From a virus, in IMG/VR virus record IMGVR_UViG_3300034012_002475, positions 1 through 21,295 of that record: a stretch of 21,295 nt of DNA. One strand, written 5' to 3'. The notes beneath the pieces are model-generated. The model had not been told where the DNA came from. It was given only the letters and a program-made list of their open reading frames with translations, and did not search any database. Shown one piece after another: positions 1-6,426 of the stretch; the first letter of the stretch is position 1; each line of letters opens with the position of its first letter. Both the position numbers and the translations under genes were made by a program.

Positions 1-1407
1 GGAGTTCTTGTCGTACTCCTTGGCAAAGCGTGTGGACAGGTCGGACAGCAGCAGGACGTTGTCGGCTTCGCCGCCCTTGGCGCCGTGGATGGTGGAGAGC
101 TTGATGGGCACATGGCCAGTGAGCTTGACCCCGCGCTTGAGCATGGCCACCAGGTAGTAACGCTTGTCCTCGGAGATCTTGGTCAGCGCCTCGTGCCAGA
201 TAGCCTCGGTCAGCAGCCCGTGGTCGGCCTTGAGCTTTTCCATGGTGTAGTTGATCTCCTCAGACGCGGTGCGAAGCGTCTTGTGGCCGTGTTTCACGGC
301 GCTTGCGTCGAGGTACTTGTAGATCGTCTTGACGACGTTGAAGGGCACTTCCCCGCCCTTGCGCAGCTTTTCCCAGCCCAGCACGGCCATGAGCACGGAT
401 TCGGGCACGCTGCGGTGGCCGTGGCGCTCGAAGAGCAGGCCTTGGCTCTTGATCCAGTCGTGCATGTCGGTGAGCATGTAGTTGGTACTGGCCAGCACCA
501 GCCAGTCGCCGTGGGAGATGTCCACCTGCTGGTAGTCGTTGTAGAAGTTGATGGAGCCTTCGACGTCGCGGGACTTCCAGGTCTTGGGCTGGCGCTTGCG
601 GATGCGGTTGACGACCGTGTTGGCCAGGGCGTGGATGCGCGAGGGCACGCGGTAGGACTGATCCAGCACGATCACCTTGCCCTGGAACATCAGGAAGCTT
701 TCGGCGTCTGCGCCGGCCCAGGTGTAGACAGCCTGGTCATCGTCGCCAGCCAGAAAGCAACGCTGGGAGCGCAGCGCGAGCTGTTCTACCAGCCTCCATT
801 GCAGCCGGGAGAGGTCCTGAGCCTCGTCGATGATGAGTGCTTCGAGGTGCGGTAGCCGGTTGGGCTCCATGAGGATTTGCTCCAGCAGGTCGGTGAAGTC
901 CAGCAACCCGCGGGATTCCTTGTAGTGGCGGTAGGCGCGCTCGACGTACTCGAAGTGGCGCCACTCGATGTCCATCTGGCTGTTGTTGTAGTGCTGGCGC
1001 AGGTCCATGCCCCGGATGCGGGCGATGTTGATCTCGTTAAGGATGGGGTTGTCGGGCTTGACCATGAAGTCCTCTTCACCGGACTCCAGGGCGATCTCGA
1101 TGCCTGCCTCTTGCGCAAACTCCCGGTAGTTGGCCGGGTCCATCATGTCCTTGGAGCCTATGCCCAGGCAGCGATAAGCCAGACTGTGCAGCGTGCGAAA
1201 CCAAGGGAAATCGCGCTCAGGGTTGAGGTGAGGAAACTTTTGAATGGCTCGGTCGCGAGCCTCGTTGGCAGCTTTGCGGGTGAAGGCAAAGTAGCCAACC
1301 TTGAGAGGTGAGGTTTCATTGGCGAGCTCCTGCTCGACGATGTTGAGAAGGTAGGTGGTCTTGCCGGTGCCAGGGGGCCCGAAGACTTTGCTGATATCAG
1401 TCATCAT
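1..1407 (-). CDS. UvrD/Rep-type superfamily 1 DNA helicase, C-terminus cut by window edge
   Basis: ATP-dependent DNA helicase, probably 3'-5', acting in phage replication or recombination. I translated this frame directly from the minus strand: 469 codons are open to base 1. SF1 motifs appear in order: Walker A GPPGTGKTT (residues 10-18), FTRKAANEA (42-50), motif Ia TLHSLAYR (72-79), Walker B IIDEAQDLS (192-200), motif III GDDDQAVYTWAGAD (221-234), motif IV QSYRVP (250-255) and motif V STIHGAKGGEAD (438-449). Motif VI with its arginine finger should lie just past the edge. The first two codons are both ATG; a GGAG lies 2 bases before the first and 5 before the second, so 1404 may be the true start. 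The gene overlaps the end of the upstream 80-residue gene by 11 bases, as expected of a co-transcribed unit. The family call is firm; the exact subfamily is not. Confidence 0.93.
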   Translation of the reverse strand, partial: MMTDISKVFGPPGTGKTTYLLNIVEQELANETSPLKVGYFAFTRKAANEARDRAIQKFPHLNPERDFPWFRTLHSLAYRCLGIGSKDMMDPANYREFAQEAGIEIALESGEEDFMVKPDNPILNEINIARIRGMDLRQHYNNSQMDIEWRHFEYVERAYRHYKESRGLLDFTDLLEQILMEPNRLPHLEALIIDEAQDLSRLQWRLVEQLALRSQRCFLAGDDDQAVYTWAGADAESFLMFQGKVIVLDQSYRVPSRIHALANTVVNRIRKRQPKTWKSRDVEGSINFYNDYQQVDISHGDWLVLASTNYMLTDMHDWIKSQGLLFERHGHRSVPESVLMAVLGWEKLRKGGEVPFNVVKTIYKYLDASAVKHGHKTLRTASEEINYTMEKLKADHGLLTEAIWHEALTKISEDKRYYLVAMLKRGVKLTGHVPIKLSTIHGAKGGEADNVLLLSDLSTRFAKEYDKNS

Positions 1408-1639
1408 GGCTCCACTGGTCTTGAGTCCACACCAGGATTGGGGTGCCGGGCCCTACGTAGGCGCCTTCGATGTTGAACTCGATGAATTCACGGGCTTCTT
1501 CGCTGTCCATGCCGTCCCGCATGAGGATGGCGCGGATCTTCTCTGCGTCGTAAACCAGTACCTCGACGCGGTGGCCGTCTATGTGCCAAAGCATCGCAGG
1601 CCCAAGGATGGCTTCGTCAAAACCGTCAAGCGTAAACAT
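1397..1639 (-). CDS. Conserved small phage protein, 80 aa, function unknown
   Basis: Small acidic protein with no domain I can name. The central part (DAEKIRAILMRDGM, residues 31-44) looks helical and is followed by EEAREFIEFNIEGAYVGPGT (47-66). From memory this pattern recurs in unannotated phage proteins beside primases and helicases. No signal peptide, membrane segment or cysteine pair is visible. The ATG at 1639 is chosen because AAGGAG (1649-1654) lies 9 bases upstream; a TTG codon immediately before it (1642) is an alternative at 6 bases. The start shares one base with the primase stop (TGATG) and the 3' end overlaps the helicase start, so translation is probably coupled across all three genes. 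A role in replication is inferred from position only. Confidence 0.75.
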   Translation of the reverse strand: MFTLDGFDEAILGPAMLWHIDGHRVEVLVYDAEKIRAILMRDGMDSEEAREFIEFNIEGAYVGPGTPILVWTQDQWSHDD

Positions 1640-3171
1640 CAAAACGGGCTCCTTGCTTTCTTTTGCTCGGGCGTGTCGAACGGCGAGTCTTGGCTGTTGA
1701 AGCGCGGTAGGCGCCAGCAGCGCACGGCCCGGTTCTTCAGGAACATGCTGATGGGCTCACCGCCCATGTCGCGGATGCGCTGCGCCATCTTGGGCGCGGT
1801 CATGCCCTTGAAGTTGTTGCGCGTGAGGAACGCTTCGAGGTCCTTCATGCGGAAGTAGGTCTTGGCTTCCTCGTCGTTGGTCCAGGGCCGGCCCATGAGG
1901 ATTTCATCGCGGTCCATGGCCTGTTGGACGTGGGTGCAAAACTCTTCCAAAAGGTCGTTGAAGCGGCCGGTCAAACTCGTGTCCTCGCTGGCCTCGGTGA
2001 TCTGTTCGCTCTCCACCATCTCCTTGAGCAGGCTGTTGAGCACAGACTCCCAGTCCTGGCGGCGCAGGGTCGGGGGCAGCACGTTGATGCGCTCAATGCA
2101 CGCTTTCTGGAAGGAGGCCTGGTTGAACAGGCTCTCAGTGTCGAGCTCGATGCGCTTGCCGTTGATGTCCAGGAACCACAGCGGAGGTTCGCTGTTGTAC
2201 TTGGACAGCGACGACAGCTGCGGGCTGTCTGGGCCGTGGGCCCCGATCCCAAATTTGCGGGTACGGCACAGGCCGCTGTTGCAAAAGCTGTTGAGCGGCG
2301 CGTCCTTGCACTTGTACTTGTAGTCCTTCTTGTTGAGCTGCTTGACGACGATCTGGACTTCGTTGTTGGGCAGTGGAGGGGCTACGTACTTGAAGTTGTA
2401 CTCGACCAGCTGGTCTTCCCACTTGGTGGGCGCAGCCTGCTTCAGGTAGATGCCGATGTTAAAAAGCGTGTTATTGCGACCTCCCTCTGGAACGCCTTGA
2501 GCACATAGCGCCTGTAGGCAAGGCGGCCCGTCTTTGATTGGTGCGTCAGGTGCTTTCGGCGGGTCTGGAAAAGCCGAGATCGACTCTTGAACATTTGCCT
2601 CCCAAAGAGCGTAAAACTGTTCAAGAGTCGCCGCCGACCCATCGGGATTGAAGGCATAGCGCGTTCCGTTGTCAGCGCCGAAGTACGGCAGGTTGAGGAA
2701 GTTGCCGGTATCCCCGCGGTCCACGAGGATCTCAGATTGTTTGGGGAAGATTTCGCGGCCGGCCTCGCCCAAGAGGGCGGCGCAGTTCTTCAGGTATTCC
2801 TGGAACTCGCGTGCGGGCTGCGGGGTTTTGGTGAACAGGAAGACGTGGGCGCCGCCAGACTTGCTGCGGCACACAACCAAAGGCAGCTTCAGGTCGGCGA
2901 TCTTCTTGACCAGGCCAGGGTGATCCAGCGGGTACTGATCGATGTCGATGCAGCCCCAGATGCAGGTGTTGTCCGCGCGGATCGGGATGATGCCCAGTGA
3001 GGGCTCAACGCCCTCGAAGTGCTTCTGCCATAGCTCGTCAGTGGGTGGTTTACGGACTACGACAGCCTTACCTGCCTGCTTGCCGTTTTCCTTGGACTTC
3101 TCGATCTTGTAGGTGCCGTAGGCGATGTCCAGCCCTGAAAAGATCGACTTAAACCGGGTGATGTCGGTCAT
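1639..3171 (-). CDS. AEP-type DNA primase (TOTE-like primase domain plus PriCT-like region)
   Basis: Likely primase or primase-polymerase that starts DNA synthesis for the phage. The N-terminal archaeo-eukaryotic primase core shows the metal-binding DxD in WGCIDIDQY (D76, D78), the S/GxH motif in CRSKSGGAH (S105, H109) and a third acidic motif in LVDRGDTGNF (D151, D154). This arrangement is characteristic of the AEP domain known from TOTE conflict systems and many phage primases. Residues about 217-285 (CAQGVPEGGRNNTLFNIGIYL) look like the PriCT helical domain. A cysteine cluster follows (C288, C297, C302, in the pattern CxxxxxxxxCxxxxC), possibly zinc- or Fe-S-binding. The C-terminal 150 residues look helical and perhaps winged-helix. 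No helicase domain is fused; separate helicases are encoded on both sides. Upstream of the ATG there is only a weak purine-rich AGAAAGAAGAA. Confidence 0.88.
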   Translation of the reverse strand: MTDITRFKSIFSGLDIAYGTYKIEKSKENGKQAGKAVVVRKPPTDELWQKHFEGVEPSLGIIPIRADNTCIWGCIDIDQYPLDHPGLVKKIADLKLPLVVCRSKSGGAHVFLFTKTPQPAREFQEYLKNCAALLGEAGREIFPKQSEILVDRGDTGNFLNLPYFGADNGTRYAFNPDGSAATLEQFYALWEANVQESISAFPDPPKAPDAPIKDGPPCLQALCAQGVPEGGRNNTLFNIGIYLKQAAPTKWEDQLVEYNFKYVAPPLPNNEVQIVVKQLNKKDYKYKCKDAPLNSFCNSGLCRTRKFGIGAHGPDSPQLSSLSKYNSEPPLWFLDINGKRIELDTESLFNQASFQKACIERINVLPPTLRRQDWESVLNSLLKEMVESEQITEASEDTSLTGRFNDLLEEFCTHVQQAMDRDEILMGRPWTNDEEAKTYFRMKDLEAFLTRNNFKGMTAPKMAQRIRDMGGEPISMFLKNRAVRCWRLPRFNSQDSPFDTPEQKKARSPF

Positions 3172-3232
3172 TTCTTCTTTCTAGCGTGGATGAAGGGGTA
3201 CTGACCCAGTGGCTTTCCCCCGTGAAGCTAAA

Positions 3233-3994
3233 TCAGAAGATCGTGCCGGTGGAGGGCTCGTCCCCCTCGTGCTTGACCTTGACTTCGCCGGCGTTGATGG
3301 ACTGAGCGAATTGCTTGGCGGCCATGTAGACGCCCGCATCTTCGACGCTGCCAATCCGCTCGATCTCCCAGCCAAACCACTTGCCCTTGTCGTTGGACTC
3401 GCCCTGCGTGGTCAGCAGGTAGATTTGGCTGTACATCGGGGGCGTGAACAGGCCGTTCTTGCCCGGGATCTTGACCGCGGCCATCATGCTGTTCCACTTG
3501 CGGCTCTTCTTGAGCTGCGTGGACTTCATGGTGATCAGCGCGGGCGACGGCACATTGTTGGCGTCGAGCACCATCACGTAGTGATTGGCGGTGTTCTCGA
3601 TGTAGTTGCCGTTGTCCAGGTAGTCCTTGTTGTCACCAGGCTCGCGCCGGGTCTTGGACAGGATGTCGCTGGTGGCGGGGTAAATGTGCAGCGGAGCGCC
3701 AGTGCCACTGCCGCGCGGGGCCCACTCAATGTACTGGCGCACATATGCGCAGGGGATCACACGCACGCCCTTCTTGCCATCGAAGAGCTCGTTGGTCACG
3801 GTGTTGTGGATCATCCCCGGCAGCGCGCCTTCCAACTCGCCCACTTCAGGGCTTGTGTTGGTCAGCAGTCGCAGGAACGGCAGGGCGAAGTCGTCCTGGT
3901 TCATCCCGGCAAAGCTGTTGCCAGCGTCGTCTTCAAAGCTGGTGGCCAGCACCAGTTCGCCAGAGGTCTTTTGGGCAAGTTCGTTCTTAGCCAT
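3233..3994 (-). CDS. Conserved phage protein of the replication module, 253 aa
   Basis: I do not recognise a named domain. The sequence is mostly soluble alpha/beta. It has an aromatic, basic centre (TMKSTQLKKSRKWNSMM, residues 155-171), then TPPMYSQIYLLTTQGESNDKG (184-204) and WFGWEIERIGS (206-216), a pattern I associate with conserved phage proteins encoded near primases and nucleases. The C-terminus (HEGDEPSTGTIF) has an acidic stretch ending in phenylalanine, loosely recalling the tails of single-stranded-DNA-binding proteins such as bacterial SSB and T7 gp2.5. With the primase next door, an ssDNA-binding or replication-accessory role is possible but unproven. The ATG is preceded by AAGGAAA at about 10 bases. 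The gene sits between the coiled-coil protein and the primase, separated from the latter by 61 bases with no convincing signal. Confidence 0.8.
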   Translation of the reverse strand: MAKNELAQKTSGELVLATSFEDDAGNSFAGMNQDDFALPFLRLLTNTSPEVGELEGALPGMIHNTVTNELFDGKKGVRVIPCAYVRQYIEWAPRGSGTGAPLHIYPATSDILSKTRREPGDNKDYLDNGNYIENTANHYVMVLDANNVPSPALITMKSTQLKKSRKWNSMMAAVKIPGKNGLFTPPMYSQIYLLTTQGESNDKGKWFGWEIERIGSVEDAGVYMAAKQFAQSINAGEVKVKHEGDEPSTGTIF

Positions 3995-4014
3995 GATTCG
4001 ATTTCCTTGTTTCG

Positions 4015-4569
4015 TTACGCAGATTTAATGACAGCCTTTTGGCCAATGAATACGCCAAAAAGCTCGGAGTCGATGGGCTGCCCCTTCTCGACTCGCTCCT
4101 TTACCCAGGCCTTGAGGGTCTGGGGCTCGATCTTCTCCGTTTGCTCGACTGGGAAGCCTTGCGCACGCAGCAGATCGATTGCTCGGGCGGCCAGTGCATC
4201 TTCGTTGCGACCGAAGCGCACGGAAACCGTGTTCTTGATGATGTCGTCGAAGCCCCGCTCGCGCAGCCACTTGTAGGCTTCCGCGCGCCGCGCTTCACTG
4301 ATGTTGGCGCCGTAGAACGGCTTGATGTCGATGGAAGACCCGTCGGCCATCTTGAAGGACTTCATGCCCATCTGCGACAGCGCCTCGGGAATGGCTTCCT
4401 CGGTGAGCTTGCGGAACTGGTCCTTACGCTCCTTGAGAATGCCCTCGTGGTCCTCTATCTCTTTCTCCAACTCCTTGGCACGCTTGGCCATGGCCGCGAT
4501 GCCACTGATCTCGTCATCCTTGACCTTCAGAGCACTTGCGTCCTCTTCATACAGGTTAGTAAGACTCAT
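4015..4569 (-). CDS. Coiled-coil conserved phage protein, 184 aa
   Basis: Soluble protein with a strongly helical, charged N-terminal half (residues 24-62, rich in A/K/E/R, heptad-like, probably coiled coil) and a compact C-terminal part. The latter contains SFKMADGSSIDIKPFYGANI (71-90), AYKWLRERGFDDIIKNTVSV (98-117) and EPQTLKAWVKERVE (148-161). I recall this layout from phage proteins of unknown role located in recombination and replication clusters. Resemblance to Gam-like nuclease inhibitors goes no further than the coiled coil. The reading frame is open 39 codons further upstream, but ATG 4569 is chosen because AAAGGAGA sits 6 bases before it and upstream starts would run deep into the preceding gene. 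The start overlaps the end of the 111-residue gene by 14 bases. Confidence 0.82.
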   Translation of the reverse strand: MSLTNLYEEDASALKVKDDEISGIAAMAKRAKELEKEIEDHEGILKERKDQFRKLTEEAIPEALSQMGMKSFKMADGSSIDIKPFYGANISEARRAEAYKWLRERGFDDIIKNTVSVRFGRNEDALAARAIDLLRAQGFPVEQTEKIEPQTLKAWVKERVEKGQPIDSELFGVFIGQKAVIKSA

Positions 4570-4891
4570 CTGATTCTCCTTTCTTGAACAAATCAACCTC
4601 CAGCGGAATGTAGCGTCTCTCACGCTTGTCCCACTTGAGGCACTTAAAGCGACCGTTGTTACGGGCCGCGGCCACCGCACAGGCAATGCCTATGGCCGAT
4701 GGATCACCGATGAGCAACAAGAAGTCGTCGTCGGTAAATTTCTCTAGCTTTCGTTGGATGCGCCGTACTGTGGGCACCACTGAAAACGCGATCTGGGCAT
4801 TTGGGGGCAAGATCGTTTCGATCTGGCCATAGTCCAAAGCACTGGCGATGTTGTGCTGTGTGGTTTCGGAAACAACGTAGACCTTGGGCAC
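4556..4891 (-). CDS. Conserved phage protein, 111 aa, GTG start
   Basis: Unrecognised function. It has a beta-rich N-terminus (PKVYVVSET), the segment ILPPNAQIAFSVVPTVRRIQ (residues 27-46), a hydrophobic motif DDFLLLIGDPSAIGIACAVA (55-74) and a C-terminal RFKCLKWDKRERRYIPLEVD (81-100). Similar small proteins are frequent in phages of aquatic bacteria, beside replication genes, without assigned function. It is the first gene of the leftward early unit, 83 bases from the divergent SNF2 helicase gene. The start is GTG at 4891, supported by GGAG 6 bases upstream; no ATG lies nearby in frame. The predicted minus-strand promoter in the divergent region gives it a leader of roughly 20-25 bases. Confidence 0.82.
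   Translation of the reverse strand: MPKVYVVSETTQHNIASALDYGQIETILPPNAQIAFSVVPTVRRIQRKLEKFTDDDFLLLIGDPSAIGIACAVAAARNNGRFKCLKWDKRERRYIPLEVDLFKKGESDESY
4574..4586 (-). promoter_or_regulatory. Strong ribosome binding site, copy 2 of a 13-base duplicate
   Basis: On the minus strand this reads CAAGAAAGGAGAA, 4 bases before the ATG at 4569, with its GGAG 6 bases away. It decides the start of the coiled-coil gene. It is identical over 13 bases to the site before the GTG at 4891. Confidence 0.7.
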
Positions 4892-4895
4892 TAAT

Positions 4896-4908
4896 TTCTC
4901 CTTTCTTG
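4896..4908 (-). promoter_or_regulatory. Strong ribosome binding site, copy 1 of a 13-base duplicate
   Basis: The minus strand reads CAAGAAAGGAGAA with GGAG 6 bases from the GTG codon at 4891. It supports the non-ATG start and matches the site before 4569 base for base. Confidence 0.7.
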
Positions 4909-4930
4909 GTGAAGGCGTTCAGTGTACACT
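4902..4930 (+). promoter_or_regulatory. Weak candidate promoter for the SNF2 helicase / nuclease pair
   Basis: TACACT (4925-4930) in the palindrome is the best -10 on the plus strand. At 17 bases the -35 would be TTTCTT (4902-4907), a poor match, so this side probably relies on the -10 or on an activator or a phage-specific factor. The leader to ATG 4975 would be about 38 bases. Confidence 0.3.
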
Positions 4931-4931
4931 G
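4920..4931. promoter_or_regulatory. Perfect 12-base palindrome CAGTGTACACTG in the divergent promoter region
   Basis: The palindrome sits centrally in the 83-base gap between the leftward 111-residue gene and the rightward SNF2 helicase gene. It contains TACACT, a 4/6 match to the sigma-70 -10 box, on both strands (4925-4930 plus, 4921-4926 minus). It could be an operator, a shared symmetrical -10 element, or both. The symmetry is directly visible; the function is inferred. Confidence 0.55.
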
Positions 4932-4949
4932 CCGCTTCAGGGACTGCAA
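4921..4949 (-). promoter_or_regulatory. Candidate sigma-70 promoter for the leftward early genes
   Basis: On the minus strand, TTGCAG (4944-4949) as -35 and TACACT (4921-4926) as -10 are separated by exactly 17 bases. Matches to consensus are 3/6 and 4/6. Transcription would start near 4914, giving a short leader to GTG 4891. Confidence 0.5.
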
Positions 4950-4974
4950 CCCCCCTGCCAGAAAGTGAGACATC

Positions 4975-6426
4975 ATGACTAACCCTGTAATCACGTACCC
5001 CTTCAAGAACAAGCCCTTCCTGCATCAAGCGGCTTACCTTGAGCGTTTCTGGGATCGCCCTGTGGCGGCCCTGTTTGCTGACATGGGCACCGGCAAGAGC
5101 TTCATGCTCATCAACAACGCCGCGATGCTGTACGACCGCGGCAAGATCAACGGCCTGCTGATCGTCGCGCCCAAAGGCGTGTACCGAAACTGGTACGGCA
5201 CTGAGATCCCCAAACACATGCCCGACCATGTGATCTACCGCATGGGCCTGTGGTCTGCCTCGCCACGCAAGGCGGAGCAGGTCGCACTGGACAAGCTGTT
5301 TGAGGTCAGCGAAGACCTGAAGATCTTGATCATGAACATCGAGGCATTCAGCACGCAAAAGGGGTTCAAGTTTGCCCAGCGGTTCCTGCTGGTGCATGAC
5401 GCGATGATGGCCATCGACGAGAGCACGACCATCAAGACGCCCAACTCCATGCGCAGCAAGAACACCGAAAAGGTGGGCATCGCCGCGCGGTACCGGAGGA
5501 TTATGACGGGCTCGCCGATCACCAAAAGCCCGATGGACCTGTACCAGCAGTGCGCTTTCCTGTCCGACGACTGCCTGGATTGCCCGTCGTACTACAGCTT
5601 CCAGGCGCGGTACGCGGTCACCATAGAGCGGCAGTTGTCCTCGCACAGCTTCAAGCAGATCGTGGGCTACCGCCACCTGGACGAGCTCAAGACCAAGATC
5701 GACCGGTTCGCGTTCCGCGTCAAGAAGGAAGAGTGCCTGGACCTGCCCGACAAGCTTTACGTCAAGCGGGAGGTGGACCTGACGGATGAGCAGGTGAGCG
5801 CCTACAACCAAATGCGTACGCTGGCCCTGGCGCAGTTCGACACGGGCATCGTGAGCACAGTCAACGCCTTGACGCAGCTCATGCGGCTGCACCAGATCGT
5901 CTGTGGCCACGTCAAACTGGACGACGGCACCGTGCGGCCCCTGGCCAACAAACGGGTGGATGAGCTCCTGGCCATCGTCGAGGAAACCGACGGCAAGATG
6001 ATCATCTGGGCCAACTACCGGCATGACATCGAGGCCATCAAGCTCGCCCTGCAGAAGGAGTACGGCATGAGCTCCGTGGCGACCTACTACGGGGACACGT
6101 CGGCCGACGAGCGGCAGGAAATCGTCACCCGATTCCAAGACGATCAAGATGAGCTGCGCTTCTTTGTTGGTAATCCGAGCACCGGTGGGTATGGCCTGAC
6201 GCTGACCGCGGCCAACGTCGTCGTGTACTACAGCAACAGCTTTGACCTGGAAAAGCGGCTGCAGTCCGAGGACCGGGCGCACCGGATCGGGCAGACCAAG
6301 AACGTGACCTACATCGACCTGATTGCGGTGAACACCGTGGACGAAAAGATCGTCCGGGCGCTGCGCGAGAAGATCAACATCGCCACGCAAGTGCTGGGCG
6401 AAGACATCAAGGAGTGGCTGATTTGA
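4975..6426 (+). CDS. SNF2-family (superfamily 2) DNA helicase/translocase
   Basis: ATP-driven DNA translocase likely used in replication or recombination of phage DNA. Both RecA-like lobes are complete: Q-motif region FLHQAAYLERF (residues 15-25), Walker A ADMGTGKS (35-42), motif Ia LLIVAPKGVYRNW (61-73), Walker B AIDEST (146-151), motif III MTGSPI (177-182), motif IV KMIIWANYRHDIE (341-353), motif V GNPSTGGYGLTLTAAN (399-414) and motif VI QSEDRAHRIGQ (430-440) with the expected arginines R434 and R437. The DEST box replaces the usual DEAH/DEGH, a variant I associate with phage SNF2 proteins. At 483 residues it is a minimal SNF2 engine with no accessory domain. SD is weak (AAAGTGAG). Its last codons hold the ribosome binding site of the next gene, so the two are coupled. 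Confidence 0.93.
   Translation: MTNPVITYPFKNKPFLHQAAYLERFWDRPVAALFADMGTGKSFMLINNAAMLYDRGKINGLLIVAPKGVYRNWYGTEIPKHMPDHVIYRMGLWSASPRKAEQVALDKLFEVSEDLKILIMNIEAFSTQKGFKFAQRFLLVHDAMMAIDESTTIKTPNSMRSKNTEKVGIAARYRRIMTGSPITKSPMDLYQQCAFLSDDCLDCPSYYSFQARYAVTIERQLSSHSFKQIVGYRHLDELKTKIDRFAFRVKKEECLDLPDKLYVKREVDLTDEQVSAYNQMRTLALAQFDTGIVSTVNALTQLMRLHQIVCGHVKLDDGTVRPLANKRVDELLAIVEETDGKMIIWANYRHDIEAIKLALQKEYGMSSVATYYGDTSADERQEIVTRFQDDQDELRFFVGNPSTGGYGLTLTAANVVVYYSNSFDLEKRLQSEDRAHRIGQTKNVTYIDLIAVNTVDEKIVRALREKINIATQVLGEDIKEWLI
6409..6414 (+). promoter_or_regulatory. Shine-Dalgarno AAGGAG inside the helicase 3' end
   Basis: AAGGAG lies 8 bases before TTG 6423 but directly abuts GTG 6414, so it supports TTG 6423 as the start of the nuclease gene. 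It falls within the helicase codons for Lys479-Glu480. Confidence 0.6.

Noticed and set aside
3196-3207. Small hairpin GGGT-ACTG-ACCC between the 253-residue gene and the primase gene
   Set aside because: A 4-bp stem without a T-run on either strand is too weak for a terminator.
3209-4276. Open frame of 355 codons on the plus strand spanning two minus-strand genes
   Set aside because: It crosses a gene boundary of well-supported genes with good ribosome binding sites, and its translation shows no domain.
4891-6390. Long open frame (499 codons) on the minus strand opposite the SNF2 helicase gene
   Set aside because: The plus-strand frame has all SNF2 motifs. The antisense product is Val/His/Leu-rich with no domain, a usual shadow of G+C-rich coding sequence.
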